A stretch of 64,000 nt of DNA from Chloroflexota bacterium. GTDB taxonomy: Bacteria > Chloroflexota > Dormibacteria > Dormibacterales > Dormibacteraceae. The stretch is from contig VBIW01000035.1 of the NCBI GenBank assembly GCA_005880915.1, forward strand, positions 124,001-188,000. Reading direction: 5' to 3'. Made by a program: the position numbers and the translations under genes. Under the pieces are notes generated by a model that was not told the DNA's origin, did no database searches, and saw only the letters and a program-made list of their open reading frames with translations. Below, piece after piece: positions 1 through 7,479 of the stretch (positions are counted from its first letter, which is position 1; each line of letters begins with the position of its first letter).

Positions 1-279
1 ACAACGTATGAAGCGATCGCAGAGGCCATTCGTGAGTGGATCCGTCACCATCCATACCCGGACGAGGAGCTATATGTGACCCTGTCGGATCGGCCGCTAA
101 GTCTTTCCGAGCTTCTGGAGTCCGTGATGCATCACGACGAGATAGGTCGTGAGTTTGTCCAAAGCGTTCGTGAGTTGGCGCAAATCAGACCTGATATTGG
201 AATTGATGGGGTGCTGAACATGTTTCGTGAGCCGCTGGGCGGCGACCGCGACGTACCGCCCTTTCGGGCCGAAATCTGA
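1..279 (+). CDS. Partial small protein upstream of a CHAT-like protease
   Basis: The frame is open from the first base to a TGA at 277-279, giving at least 92 residues; the true start lies before the window. An internal GTG at 76 is possible, but the upstream codons read as normal helical protein sequence, so I treat the gene as truncated by the window. The product is acidic, soluble and mostly helical, with no signal peptide or membrane segment. It ends 24 bp before the protease-like gene at 304 on the same strand, so the two are probably co-transcribed. I do not recognise the family. A partner or adaptor of the protease is only an inference from position. Confidence 0.6.
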   Translation, partial: TTYEAIAEAIREWIRHHPYPDEELYVTLSDRPLSLSELLESVMHHDEIGREFVQSVRELAQIRPDIGIDGVLNMFREPLGGDRDVPPFRAEI

Positions 280-303
280 GAACCGCGACCTAGCGGGAGT
301 CTG

Positions 304-909
304 GTGCTCGTAATTCGGCCGAATTACGACAAAGCGACGTCATTCACGCACTCTTGGGCGCAGCTGATCGTTGACGCTCTAGCCGGCGTTGAGGACATCG
401 CTGACACGAATGTCGTGCCTGGCGTCATTAGATCCGCCCTACCCAGCCAGACTTCAATCGCTTTCTTCGGGCACGGCACCGCGATCGCGTTGCTCGGGCA
501 CCACGGCGCGCCAGTCATTTCGGTTGTCAATGCGATAGCGGGTCATTTACGGGGCAAGGTCATCTTGGCAGTCGCGTGCAATTCGGCACAGTTTCTGGGT
601 CTGGGTTGGATTGGAGCGCGAACCGGAACGAGGGCCTACATCGGCTATACGCGAAGGTTCCGATTCCTCGCAGGTGGAGCATCGACATTTGGAGAGGTCG
701 CCACCGCTCCGCTGTTGCGAATGATCGTTCGTGGAGCTACCGCGGGAGATGCGTTGGAATTTGGTCACAACATTTACCGCGAGGCGATCCAGTACTACGT
801 GGGTGGTCAGGGTCGGTTCCATCCAAGCCGCCCCGGCATTGTGGCGAGGCTGGGATGGAACCTGAATTCATTGGTTCTTCGCGGCGATAGGAGGGTAACG
901 TTGTCCTGA
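304..909 (+). CDS. Caspase-like (clan CD / CHAT-type) cysteine protease homologue
   Basis: A 201-residue soluble protein starting at GTG 304, with GGGAG five bases upstream. The core shows the layout of clan CD proteases. A hydrophobic strand ends in FFGHGT, with His57-Gly58. A second strand ends in AVACNSA, with Cys92. This is the His-Gly / Ala-Cys dyad of caspases, gingipains and CHAT domains. The protein is shorter than most CHAT proteins and carries no obvious repeat or sensor domain of its own. The upstream small gene could supply a partner. The substrate is unknown. CHAT proteases are recurrent effectors in bacterial conflict systems, but that role here is inference. Confidence 0.6.
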   Translation: MLVIRPNYDKATSFTHSWAQLIVDALAGVEDIADTNVVPGVIRSALPSQTSIAFFGHGTAIALLGHHGAPVISVVNAIAGHLRGKVILAVACNSAQFLGLGWIGARTGTRAYIGYTRRFRFLAGGASTFGEVATAPLLRMIVRGATAGDALEFGHNIYREAIQYYVGGQGRFHPSRPGIVARLGWNLNSLVLRGDRRVTLS

Positions 910-919
910 GGGTTCCCGA

Positions 920-1456
920 TCAGTCCGTGAAGAATGCCGGTGCGCACGCAAGTGCCATAAAGATCAGAAACACGACAACGTAGAGTCGAATCACAAAAAC
1001 ATCGGGGGAGCCGGGCGACTGCAAGACCAAGGCTGCCACTTGCTTGGCTATCGCATCAAGTCCAGTTGTGTACGAGCCGCTCGTGAGATCATTCAAAGTC
1101 AGTCCGGCGGCGGCGCCGGAAATCGCTGTAACAACCTTGCTTGGCAAGATGAGGCCCAGGGTACCGCCGACGACTAGTCCCCAAATTGCGCAGAAGAAGC
1201 CAATCGCCCAACTCCGCGACGATAACACCTGTGCGCCAAGCCCTGGGATAAACACAATGGTGATCAGCAGCAAGACCAGCAAGAGCATCACCCAGGCGAC
1301 ACGTCCCGCTAGCCGTTGACGGTTGTTGTCGGCGGCGACCCACGAGAAGAATTGTTGTATCGGATTGGCACTGGTCAGCTCGAGATCATCAGGTGCCTCA
1401 AGTTTCTTGGCGATAGCCTCAACGCCGTGGGTTAGGAACTCTCGATAGGACCTCAT
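920..1456 (-). CDS. Hypothetical membrane protein, about four TM segments
   Basis: A 178-residue protein starting at ATG 1456 and convergent with the protease-like gene, whose stop is 10 bp away. The first 45 residues are polar. Hydrophobic segments follow near residues 52-72, 83-105, 106-124 and 152-176, so it is an inner-membrane protein with a cytoplasmic N-terminus. I recognise no family motif. A possible ribosome site (AAGGA) lies about 8 bp before the start. Proximity to the protease suggests, but does not show, a shared role. Confidence 0.55.
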   Translation of the reverse strand: MRSYREFLTHGVEAIAKKLEAPDDLELTSANPIQQFFSWVAADNNRQRLAGRVAWVMLLLVLLLITIVFIPGLGAQVLSSRSWAIGFFCAIWGLVVGGTLGLILPSKVVTAISGAAAGLTLNDLTSGSYTTGLDAIAKQVAALVLQSPGSPDVFVIRLYVVVFLIFMALACAPAFFTD

Positions 1457-1552
1457 CTCTCGTCCTTCGCCGCCCCGCTAGGCGGCCCCGGCACTGATCC
1501 CGGGCGTTGCCGCCAGCAAGTTGAGCGAACTATGCGCGCCGATGGGACCTAG

Positions 1553-1891
1553 GTCAATAACGTGGTTCGATCGTACTTGGCGCGCCTACGCAGCGTCCTC
1601 ACCCCTGACGGAACCCTCGTCATCGGCGGCGGCGAGGGTGCTCGAGGGCCCTGGTTCGGAGGTATCGACCGCCAGCTCCGCGCGATGTTGCTGTCTCGCT
1701 CCAAGGGCCAGCAGGTCGGCACTTTCATCTGCAAGGAGAACCCCGAGGATCTCCTCGTCCTCAAGGACCTCATCGAAGCCGGCAAGCTCACCCCAGTCGT
1801 CGGCAAGAAGTACCCGTTGGCAGCAGTTCGCGAAGCCATTCGCGACCTGGAGAGCGGACGCGCTCAGGGCAAACTCGTCATCACCCTCTGA
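1553..1891 (+). pseudogene. C-terminal remnant of a zinc-type alcohol dehydrogenase (MDR family)
   Basis: The 109-residue stretch from 1562 matches the C-terminal end of NAD(P)-dependent medium-chain dehydrogenases. It has TPDGTLVIGGG, a region like WFGGIDRQLRA, LIEAGKLTPVVGKKYPL and a final GKLVITL. Family members are usually 320-340 residues, so the catalytic GroES-like domain and most of the Rossmann fold are missing. An in-frame TAG at 1550-1552 closes the frame upstream and no dehydrogenase sequence is seen before it. This looks like a decayed fragment, possibly left by a deletion at the junction with the neighbouring gene. It overlaps the end of the convergent gene at 1881 by 11 bp. Confidence 0.7.
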
Positions 1892-2855
1892 GGCGCGACA
1901 AGATCTCAAGCCTCAACGCACTTAGCGGAGTCCGGTAGCGCAGCAGCCGGCTCCGCACCTGCGTCATCGGGTCCCACTCGAATTTCAGCTGGCCATTCAC
2001 CTCTTCGGGTTGGCAGACATCACGAAATTCGACCGAAGGGATGAGGAGGCAGTCTCCATGAAAGCGATCCTCATCGCGGAGCCAGGCCAGGATCACAAAG
2101 TAGGTAGACGGCGCCGGACGAAAGCTCAAAGCTCGGATGTTGACCGTCGTGGCCGAATGCGATGCATCGATGCTGCGCGTCTTGACCTGAATGCCAACGG
2201 CGCGCCGGCTGTCCATTTGAAGTGCTACCAGCTCCGCCGTCTCCAGGTCTGGAAATGGACGGAACAGGTTCAAGTCGCCAGCCTCGGCCAGTAGGAGAGT
2301 GACCTTGGCTTCACCCAGGAAACCAACGTCGCTCCGCCACATCGGCCGCTCAGCGACTAGCTGCGCGGCCGCGACCGTCGGACTGATGCCGAATCGCTCG
2401 GCGAGGCGCTCAGTCGGGACAAGAAAGTCATAGAACCGACTCCGCTGCTGGGGGCGCATGCCGAACCTGGCGCTGTAGATCGGGCGGTCGCCGTCGTGAG
2501 ATGCCTCAGCCAGGCGTTTGAAGTCGCCCTCTGGGATCACCAGCATGGTTGGGCCCAATCCGCCGTCGATGATCAGTCCGCTGACGAGGAGGGCATTGTC
2601 GTCTCTCAGGCTCTCCGCCCACACCACGAGATGCACCTCTCCGTCGTCTAAGGTCGAGCGGCCTTTCGCCTGGACAGAGATGTACTTCCCATCGCTCAGG
2701 CGGTGCACCAGGGCGTCGATGCCACGGTCGGTCAGTGGCAGGAAGACATGGAGGGATCCGCGCGATTGTTCGGTCAGCAGTGCCCACAGGCGGAATTCGA
2801 ACACTTGGCCCGATGCGCTCAGCTCGTCCGATGTCCAATGACCCGCTAGTTGCAC
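1881..2855 (-). CDS. Tandem PD-(D/E)XK (DUF4365-like) domain protein
   Basis: About 324 residues if started at GTG 2855, which overlaps the stop of the upstream M20 gene by 10 bp; a longer frame to 2966 would lie inside that gene and is unlikely. The sequence is two similar halves. The first has a helix with Glu20, then Asp47 in DRGIDALVHR and Gln62-Ala-Lys64 in ISVQAKGRS. The second repeats the pattern with a helix (GEAKVTLLLAEAG), a PFPDLETAEL strand and GIQVKTRS. The D...QxK arrangement is typical of restriction-endonuclease-like folds such as DUF4365. No HNH, helicase or DNA-binding domain is visible. The role is unknown; a nuclease or nucleic-acid-binding function is inferred. Confidence 0.6.
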   Translation of the reverse strand: MQLAGHWTSDELSASGQVFEFRLWALLTEQSRGSLHVFLPLTDRGIDALVHRLSDGKYISVQAKGRSTLDDGEVHLVVWAESLRDDNALLVSGLIIDGGLGPTMLVIPEGDFKRLAEASHDGDRPIYSARFGMRPQQRSRFYDFLVPTERLAERFGISPTVAAAQLVAERPMWRSDVGFLGEAKVTLLLAEAGDLNLFRPFPDLETAELVALQMDSRRAVGIQVKTRSIDASHSATTVNIRALSFRPAPSTYFVILAWLRDEDRFHGDCLLIPSVEFRDVCQPEEVNGQLKFEWDPMTQVRSRLLRYRTPLSALRLEILSRLRG

Positions 2856-4024
2856 AGCAGCTCCGCCGATTTCAAGTAGACCTCGACGCATCTCTGCACC
2901 GAAGCGACGTCGACCCATTCCACGTCTGCGTGTTCGCCTGCACCCTCTGGGCCGAACGCTACGCACGGGATGCCGTCGGCGTTCAGCAGCGCCATGTCCA
3001 TCCAGTACGCCACGCCGATGATGACTGGATCTCCCGCGGCTCGTGCGACGGCGCGGCTCAGTGGGTGGTCGGCTGCGACCTCTGATGGAGGTTGCTCGAG
3101 CACGATTCGCGTCCCAACGGTGGCCCTCCCCAGCGAGTGGGGAGGGGAAATCTCAGCGATCTCGCGCAGCACGCTTGCTCCGTCTTCGCCTGGCACCGTT
3201 CGTCGTTCCAGCTTTGCCACGCAGCGGGCCGGGTATGTGGACATCTCCTGGCCTCCTTCTATCAAGGACGCGTGGATCGAGCCTGTGCCAAGCAGTCCGT
3301 GTCGCGGGCCTTCGTGCAGGCGACGGTTCAGGTCGAGAACTCCGCTCAGGATCGGGCCCATGTGCGCGATTGCGTCGACGCCCAGGTCCGACCGCGACCC
3401 GTGGGCCGCGACGCCGGTGGTCTCCACCTCCAGCCACACAAATCCCTTGTGCGCCACGCATAGGCGCAGCTCTGTCGGCTCGGTGACGATCGCGTAGTCG
3501 GCGCGTAGCTTTTCACGCCCCTCTCCCTGACCCTCCCCCCTGCGGGGGGAGGGGAACAATTGATCGAGGACCGCGGATGTGCCGTGGCTTGCTACTTCTT
3601 CGTCTGCTACTGCGGTGACGATTACGTCGCCTTTCAGGTTCAGTGATCTGGCCGATCGGGCGGCCAGCATGCTTGCTGCCAGGCTTGCTTTCATGTCGTA
3701 GGCGCCTCGGCCGTAGACGCGGCCTTCGCGGACCGCTGGCGTAAACGCGTCGGTCATTCCGCCCGCTCCCACCGTGTCCATGTGTGCGTTCAGCATCAGG
3801 CTCTTCCCGCCGCCGCTCCCCCGCATTACGCCCACCACCGACGGCCGGCCCGGCACGGGCTCTACCACCGTCACCTCGAGCCCGGCCGCCGAAAGCCATG
3901 ACGCGACAAACGAGGCGATCAGGCCCTCGCCCGACCCCGATGGCACGAGGTCCGGGTTCACCGACTCGATCGCGACCAGCGAGCAGATCAGCTCCTGGAG
4001 CTCGTCCAGAGAGTGATCAGACAC
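2846..4024 (-). CDS. M20-family metallopeptidase / N-acyl amino acid deacylase (ArgE/DapE-like)
   Basis: A 392-residue cytoplasmic zinc hydrolase that removes acyl groups from amino acids or small peptides. Expected metal and catalytic residues are visible: His81 and Asp83 in NAHMDTV, Asp110 in GRGAYDMK, Glu142-Glu143 in ADEEVASHG, and Glu182 in VTEPTEL. A dimerisation domain with GVAAHGS follows, and a late His sits in GAGEHADVEW. The start overlaps livF by 8 bp, so it belongs to the transporter operon and may process an imported substrate. Two stretches look like in-frame repeat insertions: residues near 157-171 (3517-3556) and near 296-302 (3124-3147). It may remain functional because both lie away from the listed residues. 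Confidence 0.85.
   Translation of the reverse strand: MSDHSLDELQELICSLVAIESVNPDLVPSGSGEGLIASFVASWLSAAGLEVTVVEPVPGRPSVVGVMRGSGGGKSLMLNAHMDTVGAGGMTDAFTPAVREGRVYGRGAYDMKASLAASMLAARSARSLNLKGDVIVTAVADEEVASHGTSAVLDQLFPSPRRGEGQGEGREKLRADYAIVTEPTELRLCVAHKGFVWLEVETTGVAAHGSRSDLGVDAIAHMGPILSGVLDLNRRLHEGPRHGLLGTGSIHASLIEGGQEMSTYPARCVAKLERRTVPGEDGASVLREIAEISPPHSLGRATVGTRIVLEQPPSEVAADHPLSRAVARAAGDPVIIGVAYWMDMALLNADGIPCVAFGPEGAGEHADVEWVDVASVQRCVEVYLKSAELLCN
3124..3147. repeat. Short hairpin repeat inside the M20 gene
   Basis: A CCCTCCCC arm, a short loop and a GGGGAGGG arm form a hairpin like those at 15133-15155 and 23163-23212. It encodes a short proline/leucine-rich insert between a helix (VLREIAEI) and a following strand. 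Confidence 0.5.
3517..3556. repeat. GC-rich palindromic repeat inside the M20 gene
   Basis: Two pyrimidine-rich blocks (CCCCTCTCCCTG, then CCCTCCCCCC) are followed by a TGC turn and the purine arm GGGGGGAGGGG. In the coding frame it reads as FPSPRRGEGQGEG. A related sequence occurs in non-coding DNA at about 14098-14137. It is therefore probably a dispersed repeat that entered the gene without breaking the frame. Confidence 0.65.
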
Positions 4025-4712
4025 CGAGGATTCGGTGCAGCGCCTCGCTGTCCCGCGCCCGCGCCGCCGGCAGCACCTCGACGATCCGGCCCTTCTCGAT
4101 GAAGGCGGCCCGGTCAGCTACGCGCAGCGCCATCTGGTGGTTCTGCTCGGCCAGCAGGATCGACACGCCTGTCGACTTCAAAGAGCCAAGCAGCGAAGCG
4201 ATCGACTGCACCAGCACGGGTGCCAGGCCTTCCGTCGGTTCGTCCAGCAGCATCACGCGCGGGTTGCTCATCAGCGCGCGGCCGACCGCCAGCATCTGGC
4301 GCTCCCCGCCCGACAGGCCGCCCGCCAGGTTGTTCTTCAACGGTTCGAGCTTCGGAAACAGCTCCCAGATCCGTTTCTTGGTCCAGCTCACGCCGCCGCC
4401 GTTGGCGTGCGAAGCGATGTCCAGGTTCTCCTCCACGGAAAGGTTCTGGAAGCAGCGCGCTCCGGAGGGCACGTAGGCGAGTCCATGGCGCGTCCGGCGG
4501 TGCGCAGGCCACGCGCTCATGTCGCGGCCTCCGCAACTGACCTTTCCCGACGCCCCGGGCAGTAGTCCGATGATGCCGCGGATCGTCGTCGTCTTGCCCG
4601 CGCCGTTGCGGCCCAGCACAGCAAGAAGCTCGCCGTCGGCGATTTCGGCAGAAAAGTCGAACACCACGTGGCTCTTGCCGTAGCGCACGTTCAATCCTTC
4701 GACCTTCAGCAT
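4017..4712 (-). CDS. livF: Branched-chain amino acid ABC transporter ATPase LivF
   Basis: A 231-residue cytoplasmic ATPase that powers uptake through the LivH/LivM membrane pair. Walker A is GRNGAGKT near residue 35, the Q-loop region is VPSGARCFQNLSVEENL, the ABC signature is LSGGERQ and Walker B is VMLLDEPTEG. The YVP...F..LSVEENL pattern and the short length are typical of LivF rather than LivG. It follows the fused livM-livG gene by two bases and overlaps the M20 gene by 8 bp, so all are translated from one mRNA. Confidence 0.92.
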   Translation of the reverse strand: MLKVEGLNVRYGKSHVVFDFSAEIADGELLAVLGRNGAGKTTTIRGIIGLLPGASGKVSCGGRDMSAWPAHRRTRHGLAYVPSGARCFQNLSVEENLDIASHANGGGVSWTKKRIWELFPKLEPLKNNLAGGLSGGERQMLAVGRALMSNPRVMLLDEPTEGLAPVLVQSIASLLGSLKSTGVSILLAEQNHQMALRVADRAAFIEKGRIVEVLPAARARDSEALHRILGV

Positions 4713-4714
4713 GG

Positions 4715-6577
4715 CTAGGCGCCCAGCTCCTCCTGCTCCAGCTCGCCCAGGTAGACCTTCTGCACGTCTGGGTTGTGCCGGATCTGTTCCGGCGTGCCGG
4801 CCGTCAACACGCGGCCCTGGTGCATCACGGTCACCGTGCGCGCCGTGCTGAAGACGACCGACATGTCGTGCTCGCAGAACAGAAGCGTCAGGTGCCGCTC
4901 AGTGGCCAGGCGCCGGACGAGCTCCATCGCCTTGTCCGTCTCGTACGAGGACATTCCCGCCGTCGGCTCATCGAGCAGCACCAGCTTCGAGCCCAGGGCG
5001 AGCGAGATCGCGATCTCGATTGCGCGCTGGTCGCCATGGCTCAGCTGGCCGGCGGGCAGGTCCGCCCACGCGCCCAGGCCCACCGCCTCGGCCAGCTCTT
5101 GCGCCTCCGCCCTGAACATGCGGTTGGCGAACCCGAATGGCCGCACGGTGTAGCCCCCGTGCGCGAGCATCGCGTACTGCAGGTTCTGCCGCACGGTCAG
5201 CTTTGGAAAGATCGTCGTGATCTGGAAGGCGCGGCCGATCCCGGTCCGGGCGATCACGTGCGGCGGCTTGCCCGTGATGTCGCGGCCGTCGAAGATCACC
5301 TTGCCCGAGGTGGGCTTCAGCTGTCCGGTCAACAGGTTGAAGAGCGTCGACTTGCCCGCGCCGTTCGGGCCGATGATCGCGTGGCGGTCGCCTTGCTTCA
5401 CTTCGAGGCTGACGTCCTCGACCGCGCGCAAACCACCGAAGCGTTTGCTCAGGTGCTCGATGCTGAGCAGCGTCTTTCCGGAGTGCACCTCCTCGGCCTG
5501 GATCGCCTCGCTCGCGAGCGCCTTGCGCACGTCGAACATGCGAATCGCCTCACCCGCGCTTTCCACCGGCGCCTCTGCCTCCTCCGCGCGGTGAAAACGT
5601 TCGCGCAGTCGTGCGAACACGGTGGGCAGGTCCGACACGCCTCCCGGCACGGCCAGCACCACGCCCAGCACGATGGCGCCGAGGATGATGTCGAACTGGT
5701 AGGGGAAGTGCTTGGAGATCGCGTTCTCCAGCACGACGTAGATGAAGGCGCCGATCGCCGGCCCGAGGAAGGTGTTGGTCCCACCCATGAGCGAAACCAC
5801 AACAGGCTGCGCGTTGGCCGTCCAGTAGAGCATCTCCGGGTAGGCCTGCTGCTGATAGAAGATGAAGAGGCCTCCCGCGACGCCGGCAAAGACAGAGGCG
5901 ATGGTATAGACCGCCAGCTCGTACACCTTCACGTTGATCCCGATCGCAGACGCGCGCTGCCTGTTCTCGCGGATCGACAGCAGCGCCGCGCCCAGCGGCG
6001 AACGCACCAGGATGAACATCAGCAAAAGGCACACGCCGACGACCACCGCCGTGAAGTAGTAGAGCGTCGTGTAGTCGGTCAGCTGGTCGGGCAGGGTGAT
6101 CGAGGCGCCGTTGTCGCCGCCGGTGATGTCGTACGACTGGTAGACGAGCGAGAACAGCAGCTGCGAGATCGCGAGCGTGAGCAGGGAGAAATACAGCCGG
6201 ACAGCCCGCTGCGCGACGAGGCCGGTGATCAGTCCGACGACGGCCGCGACAAACGGCGCCGCGGCGAGGCCGACGATGACCGGCACGTTGTAGCGCTTGA
6301 ACAACAGCGCGACGGTGTAAGCGCCCACGCCGTAGTAGGCCGCGTGCGCGAAAGAAACCATGCCCGTGTAGCCCAGCATGAGGTTGTAGGAGATGGCCCA
6401 TAGGGCCAGCACCAGCGCGGACGTGCCGAGGAATATCTGGAACCGGGCACTGGCGTCCGGGTTCAGGTTCTCGTACAGGCCGGCCAGTGGCGGGATGACC
6501 GCCACGAAGACGAAGAGCACGAGCACGAGCCCCCACCGCAGGCGGTCGCCACGGGAGCGGGGAAGAAGCCGGGTCAA
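4715..6577 (-). CDS. Fused LivM permease - LivG ATPase of a branched-chain amino acid transporter
   Basis: A 620-residue protein joining two normally separate subunits. Residues about 15-310 are a LivM-type inner-membrane permease with eight to ten hydrophobic segments and the family stretch GYTGMVSFAHAAYYGVGAY. After a linker of about 50 residues comes a LivG-type ATPase. Its Walker A is GPNGAGKST near residue 400, followed by GRAFQ, a variant signature LSHGDQR and Walker B LVLLDEPTAGM, ending with a LivG-like tail. The fusion fixes the permease-to-ATPase stoichiometry. Its ATG overlaps the livH stop by 4 bp. Such fusions occur in several actinobacterial and Chloroflexota-type genomes. Confidence 0.9.
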   Translation of the reverse strand: MTRLLPRSRGDRLRWGLVLVLFVFVAVIPPLAGLYENLNPDASARFQIFLGTSALVLALWAISYNLMLGYTGMVSFAHAAYYGVGAYTVALLFKRYNVPVIVGLAAAPFVAAVVGLITGLVAQRAVRLYFSLLTLAISQLLFSLVYQSYDITGGDNGASITLPDQLTDYTTLYYFTAVVVGVCLLLMFILVRSPLGAALLSIRENRQRASAIGINVKVYELAVYTIASVFAGVAGGLFIFYQQQAYPEMLYWTANAQPVVVSLMGGTNTFLGPAIGAFIYVVLENAISKHFPYQFDIILGAIVLGVVLAVPGGVSDLPTVFARLRERFHRAEEAEAPVESAGEAIRMFDVRKALASEAIQAEEVHSGKTLLSIEHLSKRFGGLRAVEDVSLEVKQGDRHAIIGPNGAGKSTLFNLLTGQLKPTSGKVIFDGRDITGKPPHVIARTGIGRAFQITTIFPKLTVRQNLQYAMLAHGGYTVRPFGFANRMFRAEAQELAEAVGLGAWADLPAGQLSHGDQRAIEIAISLALGSKLVLLDEPTAGMSSYETDKAMELVRRLATERHLTLLFCEHDMSVVFSTARTVTVMHQGRVLTAGTPEQIRHNPDVQKVYLGELEQEELGA

Positions 6578-7452
6578 CTCTCGGGCCGGCCGAACAGGCC
6601 GCGCGGCCGCACTATCAGGACCGCGGTCATGATGATGAACACGAAGGCAAGCGCGTACGGGTTGGTGGCCGGGATGACCAGGCCGAACGAGATCACCATA
6701 CCGACGATCAGCGCGCCGATGCCGGAGCCGACGATGCTGCCCAGCCCGCCGATGACGCTGATCGCGAAGGCCAGCACCAGGACGTCGGTGTCGATGCTCG
6801 AGCTGATCGCCTGGCTTGGCGCGACGATCGCCCCTCCAAGACCGGCCAGCCCCGCGCCGATCACGAAGACTGTGGTGTACAGCCGCGTGACGTCAACGCC
6901 CGTGGCATTCAAGAGGTCCGGATCCGCGACCGCGGCTCGAATGTTCCGGCCGAGGTTTGTCCGGTAGAGCATCGCCCACACGCCGATGGCGATCAGGATC
7001 GCGGCGGCGATCATGAAGAGCGAATAGCTGGCGTAGCTGTAACCGCCCACGTCGATGTGACCCGGGATCGGCGAGACGACAGTTCGATAGTTGGCGCCGA
7101 ACACGATCCGCACGCCGCCCGCGATGACCAGGCTCACCGCGTACGTCCCCAGCAGCTGGACCAGGTGCTCCCTTCCATACACGCGCCGGAGGACGAGGAT
7201 TTCGACGATTCCCCCGATGGCACCGGTGACCGCGACGGCCACGAGCAAGCCGGCCCAGAACCCGAGCTCGGCACCGATCTGGTTGGCGATGACCACGGTC
7301 ACGAACGCCGCGATCATGTACAGGGAGCCGTGCGCCATGTTGATGACGCGCAGGGCCCCGAACACCAGGGACAGCCCCGCCGCCACGATGAACAGGTAGG
7401 CGGCATTCGCCAGCCCGCCCACCGCGAACAGTAGGAGCTGTCCCGGCGTCAT
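6574..7452 (-). CDS. livH: Branched-chain amino acid ABC transporter permease LivH
   Basis: A 292-residue polytopic inner-membrane protein of the usual length, with about eight hydrophobic helices. Family features include LSLVFGALRVINMAHGSLYMIAAF near the N-terminus and RAVADPDLLNATGVDV in the cytoplasmic loop that contacts the ATPases. It pairs with the LivM half of the downstream fusion, whose ATG overlaps its stop. It follows the binding-protein gene by 27 bp. Confidence 0.92.
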   Translation of the reverse strand: MTPGQLLLFAVGGLANAAYLFIVAAGLSLVFGALRVINMAHGSLYMIAAFVTVVIANQIGAELGFWAGLLVAVAVTGAIGGIVEILVLRRVYGREHLVQLLGTYAVSLVIAGGVRIVFGANYRTVVSPIPGHIDVGGYSYASYSLFMIAAAILIAIGVWAMLYRTNLGRNIRAAVADPDLLNATGVDVTRLYTTVFVIGAGLAGLGGAIVAPSQAISSSIDTDVLVLAFAISVIGGLGSIVGSGIGALIVGMVISFGLVIPATNPYALAFVFIIMTAVLIVRPRGLFGRPES

Positions 7453-7479
7453 CTGGGTGCTTTTGGCTCTAAGTTCTGG

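Noticed and set aside
2856..2966. N-terminal extension of the tandem nuclease-like protein
   Set aside because: Lies inside the M20 gene and is Arg-rich; the GTG at 2855 gives normal operon overlap.
4775..6403. Long plus-strand frame of 542 codons
   Set aside because: Antisense to the LivM-LivG gene; an Arg/His/Gln-rich composition typical of shadow frames in high-GC coding DNA.
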